Of a DNA stretch of 64,000 nucleotides, positions 8,141-16,234 are shown one piece after another. Source of the DNA: Microtetraspora malaysiensis (GTDB lineage: Bacteria > Actinomycetota > Actinomycetes > Streptosporangiales > Streptosporangiaceae); contig NZ_BBYJ01000037.1 in the NCBI RefSeq assembly GCF_001528665.1, positions 1 through 64,000 of the forward strand, read 5' to 3'. Every line of letters starts with the position of its first letter. The first letter of the stretch is position 1. A program made the translations under genes and the position numbers. The notes beneath the pieces were generated by a model. That model ran no database searches. It was not told the origin of the DNA and was given only the letters and a program-made list of their open reading frames with translations.

Positions 8141-9021
8141 AGGGGAACCTCCGTGGTCGTGCCGGTTCTGGGTATGAGGGCGTCGGCGGCGAGGTTGACG
8201 CTGAGCGCGAGCACGCCGATGGCGAGGGCGGGGGCGGCGACGGCCAGCGGGTTGAGCATGATGCCGGGCGAGTTCTCCCTGATCATCAGGGCCCAGTCGG
8301 CGGTCGGCGGTTGCGGGCCGAGCTGGAGGAAGGCGGCGACGGACACCACGTAGACGGCCTCGACGAAGCGCAGGCCGAATAGCGCGAGCAGGGTTGCCCG
8401 CAGGTTGGGCAGGACCTCGCGGACGATCAGGTACCAGAGGCGCTCGCCGGAGGCGGCGGCGGTTTCAATGTAGCCCGCCGTGGCGACGGGTGTGGCGGCC
8501 GCGGCGACCACCCGGGTGGCGTACGGGATACCGAGGACGATGGCGGCGGCGGCGACCGCGAGGCGTCCGCCGTCCTGCCAGGCGAGGGCGATGAGCATGA
8601 TGCCGAGGACGGCGGGCACCAGGATGGCGAGGTCGGCGGTGCGTTCCACCCAGCGGCCGAGCCCAGGGCGCAGGGCTGCGAGGACGCCGAGCAGCGCGGC
8701 GGCGGCGGTGACGAGCGCGGCGATCGCCAGCGCGTTGAGGACGAGGGGCCCTCCTCCCGCCAGGAACCTGCTGAGAACGTCGCGTCCGAGCAGGTCGCCG
8801 CCGAGCATGGCGGTGGCGTCCGGGGCCGCGAACGGCGCGACGAGGGGCCGGTCGATCGGGTGCGGCGCGAGCAGCGGGCCGGCCAGGGCGAGTAGGACGA
8901 GAGCCAGGGCGGGCGCCGCGCGCAGTGCGCGCCTGCGGCGGGATCGGCCGGATGCGATCTGGTCAAGCGCGCCGTGAAGCTCCCGTTGATCAGGGCTGCG
9001 GTGAGGGAAGGCGGTCGTCAC
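8137..9021 (-). CDS. ABC transporter permease, DppC/OppC type
   Basis: A membrane subunit of 294 residues. The GTG start at 9021 overlaps the upstream permease stop by 4 bp (GTGA); longer in-frame starts lie inside the neighbouring gene and are rejected. One membrane helix lies after a basic RSRRRRALRAAP segment, followed by the GGDLLGRDVLSRFLAGG motif characteristic of the DppC class. Four to five further helices follow, with the EAA loop near the middle (ETAAASGERLWYLIVREVLPNL) that contacts the ATPase. It forms a heterodimer with the DppB-like protein. Confidence 0.88.
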   Translation of the reverse strand: MTTAFPHRSPDQRELHGALDQIASGRSRRRRALRAAPALALVLLALAGPLLAPHPIDRPLVAPFAAPDATAMLGGDLLGRDVLSRFLAGGGPLVLNALAIAALVTAAAALLGVLAALRPGLGRWVERTADLAILVPAVLGIMLIALAWQDGGRLAVAAAAIVLGIPYATRVVAAAATPVATAGYIETAAASGERLWYLIVREVLPNLRATLLALFGLRFVEAVYVVSVAAFLQLGPQPPTADWALMIRENSPGIMLNPLAVAAPALAIGVLALSVNLAADALIPRTGTTTEVPL

Positions 9022-10136
9022 AGGCGCACTCCTACTGTTCGGGCGCGGACGAGGTCGGCGAGCAGCAGGACGACGCTGATCGCGCCGCCGGTCGCCGCGA
9101 CCACCCCGGCGACGACCGGGGTGTCCCGGTCGGCGATGGCGCCCGCCAGGACGGCGCCGACGCCGGGGTAGTTGAACAGGGTCTCCACCACGACCGCGCC
9201 GCCGAGCAGCATTCCGGCCGAGGTCGCGACGCCGACGGCGATCGCGGGCAACGCGCCGGGAAGGAGATGGTGCGTCAGGATGCGGTGGCGAGGCAGCCCG
9301 TCGATGATCGCGGCGCTCACGTGCGGCAGCGCGGCCTGGTCGGCGAGCGCGGCGCGCACGATGCGGGTGTTCCAGCCGATCTGCGGGACGGCCAGGGCCA
9401 GCAGCGGGAGCAGCAGCATGCTCCACGAGGCCGGAGCGCCGTCGGAACCGATGAGGGTGACGGCGGGCAGCCAGCCGAGCCGCAGGGACAGGACGAGCAG
9501 CAGCGCGATGGCCACCACGAACTCCGGGAGCGCGAACGCCATGGTGGCCACGACGGCGATGCCCCGGTCGGTGCGGCCGCCCGGGCGCAGCGCGGCCCAG
9601 CTTCCCAGTGCCAGGGCGCCCGCCAGGCTCACGGCGAGCGCCAGGCCCCCGAGCAGCAGGGTGTTGGGAAACGGCCCGGCGAGCAGCCGGGTGACCGGCT
9701 CCCCTCGGGCGGAGGTGCCCAGGTCACCGGTCGGCAGGGCGGTCATCCAGTCCCAGAAACGCTCGGCGAGTGGGCGGTCGAGGCCCAACGCCGTACGGCG
9801 TGCGGCCAAATCCGCGGCGCTCTCGCCGCGTTCGGACGTGCTGGAGGCGGCGTCGCCGGGCAGCAGCTCGACGGCGGCGAAGACGACCCCGAGCAGGACC
9901 GCGAGGACGGCGAGGCGCCGTAGCGCCGACCAGACGACGTGGCCCGCGATCAGGACGAACCGTGGCTTCTCCGCAGACCGCGCCTCTCCGTCAGCCCGTG
10001 GTTTTCCATCGACCCGGGTTTCCGCTCCGCTCCACATCTCCGGTCTGGCCCCGGTCTCCGCTCCGGGCCGCGGCTCCGCTCCGGAGCGGCCCCGGCGCGG
10101 GGCCGGGGGCTCGCGACGGCTCAACGGGCCAGCCAC
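9018..10136 (-). CDS. ABC transporter permease, DppB/OppB type
   Basis: A membrane subunit of up to 372 residues. The first helix is SALRRLAVLAVLLGVVF, then comes a periplasmic-side segment with LGLDRPLAERFWDWM typical of DppB, then four to five helices with the EAA-like loop (ALPHVSAAIIDGLPRHRIL). The annotated start gives an unusual N-terminal extension of about 60 polar, repetitive residues; ATG at 10037 would shorten it and may be the real start. The longer form overlaps the solute-binding gene by 16 bp. It is the second gene of the operon. Confidence 0.85.
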   Translation of the reverse strand: MAGPLSRREPPAPRRGRSGAEPRPGAETGARPEMWSGAETRVDGKPRADGEARSAEKPRFVLIAGHVVWSALRRLAVLAVLLGVVFAAVELLPGDAASSTSERGESAADLAARRTALGLDRPLAERFWDWMTALPTGDLGTSARGEPVTRLLAGPFPNTLLLGGLALAVSLAGALALGSWAALRPGGRTDRGIAVVATMAFALPEFVVAIALLLVLSLRLGWLPAVTLIGSDGAPASWSMLLLPLLALAVPQIGWNTRIVRAALADQAALPHVSAAIIDGLPRHRILTHHLLPGALPAIAVGVATSAGMLLGGAVVVETLFNYPGVGAVLAGAIADRDTPVVAGVVAATGGAISVVLLLADLVRARTVGVRL

Positions 10137-11680
10137 GCCTTCTCAAGCTGCACCCGGCCGTAGCCGGGGAGCTTGGGAAGGCCGCGTACGGCGCTGCCGG
10201 CCAGGTCGATGCCGTCGGCCATGCCCCACAGCAGGTAGCCGGACTTCTCGTACTCGATCTGCTGCAGCTTGCGCAGCGCCTCGGACCGCTTCGCGGCGTC
10301 GGCGGTGGCCATGGCCTCGCGGTACGCCTCGTCGAAGGAGGGTTCCTTCCAACCCGACTCGTTCTGGCCCGCGTCGGACAGCATCGTCTTGCTGGCGAAG
10401 AACACGACGGAGTCGTTGGTGCCCCAGTACGTGGTGTACAGCGGCGCCTTGAGCCAGGTCTTGTCCCAGAAGACGGCCGAGTCCTGCTTGACCACGTTGA
10501 TCTTCACACCGGCCTCGCCGACCTGCGTCGCGAACAGGGTCGCGGACTCGGCGAGGCCGGAGATGTCCTCGGTGGTGACCAGGTCGTAGGTCTTGGACAG
10601 GTCGAAGCCGGCCTCGGCGAGCAGGCTCTTCGCCTTGGCGAGGTCGCGGGTGCGCTGCGGGAGGTCCTTGGCGTACGCGGGGTCGCCCGTGCCCAGGACG
10701 TCGTTGGCGACGGTGCCGTACCCGGACAGGACCTGCTTGACCATGGCCTCACGGTCCACCGCCAGGCGCAGGGCCTCGCGGATCCGGGGATCGGCGAACG
10801 GCCCGTCGGCGGTACGCATGACGATGGGCATCGCCATGTCGTTGGGCCGGCGCAGGATCTGGATGTCCGGGCGGGACTCCGCCGTGCGGGCGGCGACGGC
10901 GCCGACATTGGACGCCACGTCGATCTGCCCGGCCAGCAGGGCGTTGGCCATCGCCTGCGGGCTCTCGAAGATCCGCACCTCGATCGCGTCCAGGAACACC
11001 TTCCCCCCGTACCAGTTCTCGTTGCGCACCAGGCGGGCGTTGCCGTCGCGGAACCAGTCCAGCTTGAACGGGCCAGTGCCGGGGGCGGTGGCCAGCGCGT
11101 CGTCCTTGGTGTCCTTCTTCAGCACGAACGTGGTCAGGCGGGTGAGCAGCGGCAGGTCCGCGTTGGGATAGTCCGAGACCAGCACCACGGTCTTCGCGTC
11201 TTCCGCGGTGATGCCGGAGGGCTGGATGCCGGGCAGCCGGCTCGCGCCGGCCGGGGTGGCGCGCAGCCGTTTGAGCGACCAGACCACGTCCTCGGCGGTG
11301 ACGGGCGTGCCGTCGTGGAAGGAGGCCCCGTCGGCGATCGTGAAACGCCAGGTCTTCAGGTCCTCGGACGCCTTCCACGCGCCGGCCAGGCGCGGCGCGG
11401 TGTTGGTCGTCTCGCCGGGGACGGTCAGCGTGTCGTAGAGCAGGCTGATGATCAGGTAGTCGCTCTCGTTTGTCTGCGTGCCGTGCGGGTCCCGGGTGAC
11501 GGCCGAAACGCGGCCGAGGGCGCCGACCCGCAACGTGCCACCCGTACGCGGCTGCTCCGCGGCCGAGCCGGACGCCGAGACCGCCGCCGGACCGGTCTGC
11601 CCGCCGTTTCCGCAGGCGGCGAGCACACCGGCCAGCCCGATCCCCGCGCCGGTCCACAGCAGCTGTCGTCTGGTGAGCAC
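10121..11680 (-). CDS. Solute-binding lipoprotein, family 5 (peptide/metallophore type)
   Basis: An extracellular binding protein of about 519 residues. I place the start at GTG 11680 with GAGG five bases upstream; the product opens MLTRRQLLWTGAGIG and has the lipobox LAAC near residue 23. SBP_bac_5 features follow: LLYDTL, WRFTIADGASFHDGTPVTAEDVVWSL, and FADPRIREALRLAVDRE. Family 5 proteins bind oligopeptides, nickel or opine-type metallophores. The iron box 34 bases upstream favours a metal-related ligand, though this is inference. It heads a four-gene operon with two permeases and a fused ATPase. Confidence 0.88.
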   Translation of the reverse strand: MLTRRQLLWTGAGIGLAGVLAACGNGGQTGPAAVSASGSAAEQPRTGGTLRVGALGRVSAVTRDPHGTQTNESDYLIISLLYDTLTVPGETTNTAPRLAGAWKASEDLKTWRFTIADGASFHDGTPVTAEDVVWSLKRLRATPAGASRLPGIQPSGITAEDAKTVVLVSDYPNADLPLLTRLTTFVLKKDTKDDALATAPGTGPFKLDWFRDGNARLVRNENWYGGKVFLDAIEVRIFESPQAMANALLAGQIDVASNVGAVAARTAESRPDIQILRRPNDMAMPIVMRTADGPFADPRIREALRLAVDREAMVKQVLSGYGTVANDVLGTGDPAYAKDLPQRTRDLAKAKSLLAEAGFDLSKTYDLVTTEDISGLAESATLFATQVGEAGVKINVVKQDSAVFWDKTWLKAPLYTTYWGTNDSVVFFASKTMLSDAGQNESGWKEPSFDEAYREAMATADAAKRSEALRKLQQIEYEKSGYLLWGMADGIDLAGSAVRGLPKLPGYGRVQLEKAWLAR

Positions 11681-11713
11681 GTCGCCCTCGTTCCTCAAAT
11701 GATGCGATCCGAT

Positions 11714-11732
11714 TTAGGTTTGCCTATCCTAA
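11714..11732. promoter_or_regulatory. Iron box (DtxR/IdeR/DmdR1-type operator)
   Basis: The 19-bp sequence TTAGGTTTGCCTATCCTAA is a near-palindrome matching the actinobacterial iron-box consensus TTAGGTTAGGCTAACCTAA at 16 of 19 positions by my count. It lies 34 bases upstream of the binding-protein start at 11680 and 236 bases before the divergent MATE gene. An iron-loaded DtxR-family repressor here would switch the operon on when iron is scarce. Confidence 0.75.
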
Positions 11733-11968
11733 ACACATGCTTTACCTGAGGCGAGAGGTGGGAGACGGCCGCGTCCACGACCGACCTGACCGGGCGGAAG
11801 CGTGCACACCGGGCCGGAGGCCGCCCTCCATGGGTTCTCCGTGCGCGGCACCGCTAGGGTCACTCAGGCGGACGACACCGGCGTGACCGGTTCCCCCCGG
11901 AGTACCGATCCCGCGGGACGGCCGGGCATCCGGCCGACGTGACCCTGCCCCGCACTATGTGAGGAGCC

Positions 11969-13399
11969 ATGCCCCTTTCCCGACTCCGCCAGGACGCCAA
12001 GCCCCTGGCCGCCCTCGCCGTGCCGCTCGCGCTCACCCAGCTCGCGCAGGTCGCCCTCACGACCACCGACACCGTCATGATGGGCCTGATCGGCATCGAG
12101 GCCCTGGCCGCCGGAGGGCTCGCGCTGGTCCTGTTCAACCAGCTGCGCACCATGGGCGTCGGCCTGGTGACCGCCGTCGGGAACCAGGTCGCCGCCGCGG
12201 CGGCCCGCGCCGAGACCGCCGAGGCCGGGTCGGTCGAGGGGCATGGTCAGGATATGGATCGGGCCGGAGACGACGTCCGCGACCTGCTGCGCGCGGCACT
12301 GGCCGTCGCCACCCTCGCCGGCGCCGTCGGCGCCGTCCTGCTCGTCCTTTCCGGGCACGCGCTCACCTGGCTCGGCCAGGACGCCGCCGTGGTGCGGCGC
12401 ATGCAGCCCATGCTGGTCGCGCTCGCCCCCGGGCTGCTGCCGTGCCTGTGGTTCCAGGCCGTGCGCCAATTCACCGTCGGCATGCGCCGCCCGCAGGCGC
12501 TCCTGCGCATCACGCTCGCGTCGGTGGCGGTCAACGCCGGCCTCAACTGGGTTCTCATCCACGGGTGGTGGGGGCTGCCCAAGGTCGGTCTGGCCGGCAT
12601 CGGCGTCGCCACCTCTCTGGTGTACCTGCTCTCGTTCATCGCGCTGTACGCCTCCGCGCGGCGGGACCCCGTCCTCGCCCCCATGCTGTCCCTGCGGATC
12701 TGGCGGGTCAGGCCCGCGACCCTGCGCCGGCTGCTCGGACTCGGGACGCCCATCGCGGCGACGTACGGTTCCGAGGCCGGGTTCTTCTCCGTCGTCGCCC
12801 TGCTGATCGGGAGCTTCGGCAGCTCCGCGCTGGCCGCGCATACCGCCGTCAACCAGCTCATCTACATCGTCTTCCAAGTTTCGGTCGGGCTCTCGCACGC
12901 GGCCTCCATCGGGGTCAGCCGCGAGGTCGCCCTCGGCCGGGCCGGGGCCGCGGCGCGCATCGCCCGCACCGCCCTCGTGTGCGGGGCCGCCGTCATGACC
13001 GTAGTCGGGCTGGTGTACCTGGCCGTGCCCGAGCTCGTGTTGCGCCCGTTTCTCGACCCGTCCGGCGGCCAGTATCGGCAGACGCTCGACATCGCCACCT
13101 CGCTGCTCCTGGTCGCCGCGGTTCTCCAGTACGTCGACTGCGCGCAGAACATCGGCGTGGGCCTGCTGCGCGGCCTCGATGACACCAGGAGCGGTTTCCG
13201 CATCACCCTCGTCGGCTACTGGGCGATCGGGCTGCCTGCGGCTTGGCTGATCGGCGCCGTCGCGGGTGCGCACACCGTGGGCGCCTGGCTGGGGCTGCTG
13301 ACGGGACTGGCCGCCACGGGCGGTCTTCTGCTCCGGCGCTTCCACCGTTCCCTGGCGGCGCACGGCACACGGGCGCAAGCCGTGGAGTCACCCGCCTGA
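11969..13399 (+). CDS. MATE-family efflux transporter
   Basis: An inner-membrane exporter of 476 residues with twelve predicted helices in two halves. The first half starts LAALAVPLALTQLAQVAL with the MATE signature TTDTVMMGLIG. The second starts LLGLGTPIAATYGSEAGFF with AAHTAVNQLIYIVFQVSVG. MATE pumps use Na+ or H+ gradients to expel drugs, pigments or, in some bacteria, siderophores. The start ATG at 11969 follows GAGGAGCC. A non-conserved loop (about residues 75-100, EAGSVEGHGQDMDRAGDD) separates helices 2 and 3. It is divergent from the iron-box operon, which makes metallophore export a reasonable but unproven role. Confidence 0.88.
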   Translation: MPLSRLRQDAKPLAALAVPLALTQLAQVALTTTDTVMMGLIGIEALAAGGLALVLFNQLRTMGVGLVTAVGNQVAAAAARAETAEAGSVEGHGQDMDRAGDDVRDLLRAALAVATLAGAVGAVLLVLSGHALTWLGQDAAVVRRMQPMLVALAPGLLPCLWFQAVRQFTVGMRRPQALLRITLASVAVNAGLNWVLIHGWWGLPKVGLAGIGVATSLVYLLSFIALYASARRDPVLAPMLSLRIWRVRPATLRRLLGLGTPIAATYGSEAGFFSVVALLIGSFGSSALAAHTAVNQLIYIVFQVSVGLSHAASIGVSREVALGRAGAAARIARTALVCGAAVMTVVGLVYLAVPELVLRPFLDPSGGQYRQTLDIATSLLLVAAVLQYVDCAQNIGVGLLRGLDDTRSGFRITLVGYWAIGLPAAWLIGAVAGAHTVGAWLGLLTGLAATGGLLLRRFHRSLAAHGTRAQAVESPA

Positions 13400-13401
13400 C
13401 C

Positions 13402-13622
13402 CCGGACGACGCCCGAGCGCGGGTCGACAACCAGTGGTCCATGGGCGAGTACGGCTCCCGGGCGGTGGTGTGGCAGACCGCCGTCAACCCGGTCGTGGCC
13501 CTGGAACTGATCGCCGAGGGTACCTGGTCCGGCGCCGGGGTCCTGGGTCCGGAAGCCCTTCCGCCCCGGTCCTCGACCTGCTGACCGAGTACGGCACCCC
13601 GTGGGGTATGCGCGAACAGTGA
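13402..13622 (+). pseudogene. C-terminal remnant of a saccharopine-dehydrogenase-family enzyme
   Basis: The frame after the MATE stop reads DDARARVDNQWSMGEYGSRA, then VVWQTAVNPVVALELIAEGT and WSGAGVLGPEA. It then slips one base near 13560 and continues VLDLLTEYGTPWGMREQ to TGA. This resembles the end of saccharopine/carboxynorspermidine dehydrogenase-type proteins (QTAV-P--A-ELI--G-W-G-GVL-PE). The first three quarters of the gene are missing, and the frame break confirms decay. Confidence 0.55.
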
Positions 13623-13719
13623 CCGCACGGGTTCTTTGTCGGGACGCCCAAAGTTCCCTGTGGGGCCTTGGTGGCTTCCACGCTGACAGAGGATGTGTAA
13701 CACCTGTTTCATCATTCGT

Positions 13720-14340
13720 ATGCTGGAACAGGAGATATACACGCTCGACGATCCGGAGGCGCTGCGCGGGCTGATCCGCGACCACGGCTGGGCGACGCTC
13801 GTGACCGTCTCGGCGGAGGGCGAGCCCGTCGTCACGCATCTGCCTGTGATCCCCGATCCGGAGACGCCCGGGCCCGCCGTCGTGGGGCATCTCGCCCGTA
13901 CGGACCCGGCCGCGCGCGGGCTGGGGGAGCGGCCGGTCGTGCTGGTGGTCCAGGGCCCGCATGGGTATGTCTCGCCCACGTTCTACGAGGCGGGGCCGTA
14001 CGTCCCGACCTGGAACCACGTCACCCTTCATCTGCATGGAACACCGGGTCTGCTCGGTCCCGGGGAGACGTACGAGGTGCTCTCGGCCACCGTCGACCAT
14101 TTCGAGTCCGCGCGGCCCGAACCGTTCCGGATGGCCGACGTGGAGGGGTACGCCCGGCGGATCGCCCCCGGCACCACAGGCTTCCGCCTGGTGCCGTCGA
14201 GGGTCGTGGGCAAGGCCAAGCTGAGCCAGGACAAGCCGGCGGAGATCGTCGAGCGGGTGATCCACGCCTTGGACGCCGACGACGTCCACCGAAACCCGGC
14301 GCTCGCCGACGCGATGCGCGCCGTGACCAGCGCGCCGTGA
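13720..14340 (+). CDS. PaiB-like FMN-binding protein
   Basis: About 206 residues of the PaiB/FMN-binding split-barrel family, whose members bind flavin and often act as negative regulators of sporulation or stress genes. It reads DDPEALRGLIRDHGWATLVT near the N-terminus, LPVIPDPETPGPAVVGHLAR, and YVSPTFYEAGPYVPTWNH, the family hallmark. Near the C-terminus VGKAKLSQDKP is also typical. I chose ATG 13720 because the family opens shortly before the DDPE segment; ATG 13693 would add nine residues, but its ribosome site is too close. No partner gene is adjacent. Confidence 0.8.
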   Translation: MLEQEIYTLDDPEALRGLIRDHGWATLVTVSAEGEPVVTHLPVIPDPETPGPAVVGHLARTDPAARGLGERPVVLVVQGPHGYVSPTFYEAGPYVPTWNHVTLHLHGTPGLLGPGETYEVLSATVDHFESARPEPFRMADVEGYARRIAPGTTGFRLVPSRVVGKAKLSQDKPAEIVERVIHALDADDVHRNPALADAMRAVTSAP

Positions 14341-14509
14341 ACGGGCGTCGCGGCCGGCTGACCGTGTGCCCGCGCCCGTGAGGACGGCGGCCCCCGAGAA
14401 GGGGCTCGCGAGGAGGCGTCCGCGAGGAGATGCCGGCGAGGACGGGCGCAGGGTGTCGTGCACGGTGCCGTAGGGTGATTTACTCCCCCGTGTTGAGGAA
14501 GGGGCGCTT

Positions 14510-16201
14510 ATGTCCCAAACCGACCTGATCCCCGACGGCACCATGGCCCGCCCGTACCGGCCCCCGCTGGGCCAGGTGCTGGAGACGCTCGGCTCGCACG
14601 TGCTCTCCGCCGTCCACGTCCCCGACGCCGGCCTGCCGATCGGCGAGCCCGTCGTGCACGACCCGGACGATCAGCTCGACGACCGTCCCGCGGGTGTGCT
14701 GCTCGCCGTCGGCGCGCGGCCGTCCGCGCCGGAGACCCGCGATCTCGTACGGCTGGCGGGGGCCCACGACTACCACGCGGTCGTCATCAAGGACCGGGGC
14801 GCCGAACTCGGCGAGCTCATCGACGCCGCCCGCGAGGCGGGGGTGGCGCTTCTCGTGGCGTCGGCGCGGATCCCGTGGCGCCAGCTCGACGCGCTGCTGA
14901 CCGCCGCGATCTCGGGCCCGGGAGCGGCCACCGCGACGTTCTCCTCCGGCGGCATCGGGGACCTGTTCGCCCTGGCCAACGCGATTGCCACCACGATCGG
15001 CGGGGCGACCTGCATCGAGGACGCCGAGGGCAACGTGCTCGCGTACTCCAACGTGCCGGGGCAGGAGATCGACGAGATACGCAAGCTGGGAATCTTGGGG
15101 CGCAAGACGCCGCAGCGGCCGACCAACCGGCTCGAGTACAGCCGGGTGTTCCGCGCCGACGGGCCGGTACGCTTCCCGAGCCTCGGGCCGGGGCACATGC
15201 GGCGGCTGGCCACGGCGGTGCGTGCCGGAGCCCGGCTCCTGGGCTTCATCTGGGTGCTGGACGGCACGCCGCCCGTCGCCCCCGGGGCGATGCGGCTGCT
15301 CGGGGACGCGGGCCGGATCGCGGCGGCGCACATGCTGCGCTCGCGCGACCCTGGCGACCCGTGGCGCTGGCAACGGGCGGAGACGCTGCGCCTCCTGCTC
15401 GACGGCGACGTCTCCGAGTCCGTCGCGGCGGCGCGGCTGGGGCTGCCCGCGGACTCATCCGTGGCGATCATGGCGTTCGCCCCCGCGTGGCCGGCCCCCG
15501 AACCTGTAGCCGCCGAGGCCGCCGTCACGACCGTCGTCGACCTGGTCAGCCTCGCGTGCGAGGCGTGGCACCACGAGGCCGTCTGCACCACGAGCCGGAG
15601 CGTGCTCTACGCCCTGGTGCCCGTGCCGGAGGGCACGCCACCCGACCGGCTGGTCCGGTTCGCCACCGACACCGCGGCCTCCGTACGCAAGGCCGCCGGA
15701 ATGGACCTGCACGTCGGCATCGGCCCCCTCGCGGCGAGGCTGGAGCAGGTCCCGGAGTCCCGCCGGCTCGCCGACCGCGTCGTCCGCGTACTGGCCGAGA
15801 CCGCGGGTGGCGCCACACGCGTCGCCACCGACGAGCAGGTGCGCAGCCGGATCGCCCTGCTCGACCTCGTCGACAGAGGCGACACCGCAGCCGAGCGGCT
15901 GCTCGAACCGGTCCGGCGGATGCTGGAGTACGACGCCGCGCACTCCAGCGTGCACGCGGTGACGCTGCTGGCCTACCTGGACGCGTTCGGCGAGGCGGCC
16001 AGGACCGCGGCCGAACTGTCGATCCACGAGAACACGCTGCGCTACCGCATCCGCCGCCTGCAGGAGCTGTTCGGAGTGGACCTCGCCGATCCGACCGAAC
16101 GGCTGGTCATCTGGCTCCAGCTCCGTCTGCTCCACATGCGTGCGGAGTTCTCGTCGATGCCCACAAGAGTCCCGGGACGGAACGTCCGTTCTCAACGATG
16201 A
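14510..16201 (+). CDS. PucR-family transcriptional regulator
   Basis: A cytoplasmic regulator of 563 residues. An N-terminal PucR sensor region (about 15-170) contains LLAVGARPSAPETRDLVRLA. A GGDEF-like/CdaR middle (about 290-430) has the WRWQRAETLRLLLDGD entry. The C-terminal PucR helix-turn-helix (about 490-540) reads YLDAFGEAARTAAELSIHEN with NTLRYRIRRLQELFGVDLADP. Members control purine, amino-acid or polyamine catabolism. ATG at 14510 has GAGGAAGGGG upstream. The amidohydrolase gene starts 33 bases after its stop and is the obvious target or operon partner. Confidence 0.88.
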   Translation: MSQTDLIPDGTMARPYRPPLGQVLETLGSHVLSAVHVPDAGLPIGEPVVHDPDDQLDDRPAGVLLAVGARPSAPETRDLVRLAGAHDYHAVVIKDRGAELGELIDAAREAGVALLVASARIPWRQLDALLTAAISGPGAATATFSSGGIGDLFALANAIATTIGGATCIEDAEGNVLAYSNVPGQEIDEIRKLGILGRKTPQRPTNRLEYSRVFRADGPVRFPSLGPGHMRRLATAVRAGARLLGFIWVLDGTPPVAPGAMRLLGDAGRIAAAHMLRSRDPGDPWRWQRAETLRLLLDGDVSESVAAARLGLPADSSVAIMAFAPAWPAPEPVAAEAAVTTVVDLVSLACEAWHHEAVCTTSRSVLYALVPVPEGTPPDRLVRFATDTAASVRKAAGMDLHVGIGPLAARLEQVPESRRLADRVVRVLAETAGGATRVATDEQVRSRIALLDLVDRGDTAAERLLEPVRRMLEYDAAHSSVHAVTLLAYLDAFGEAARTAAELSIHENTLRYRIRRLQELFGVDLADPTERLVIWLQLRLLHMRAEFSSMPTRVPGRNVRSQR

Positions 16202-16234
16202 GTGATCGCGGGGACACCGCCTAGCGTCTGCCGT

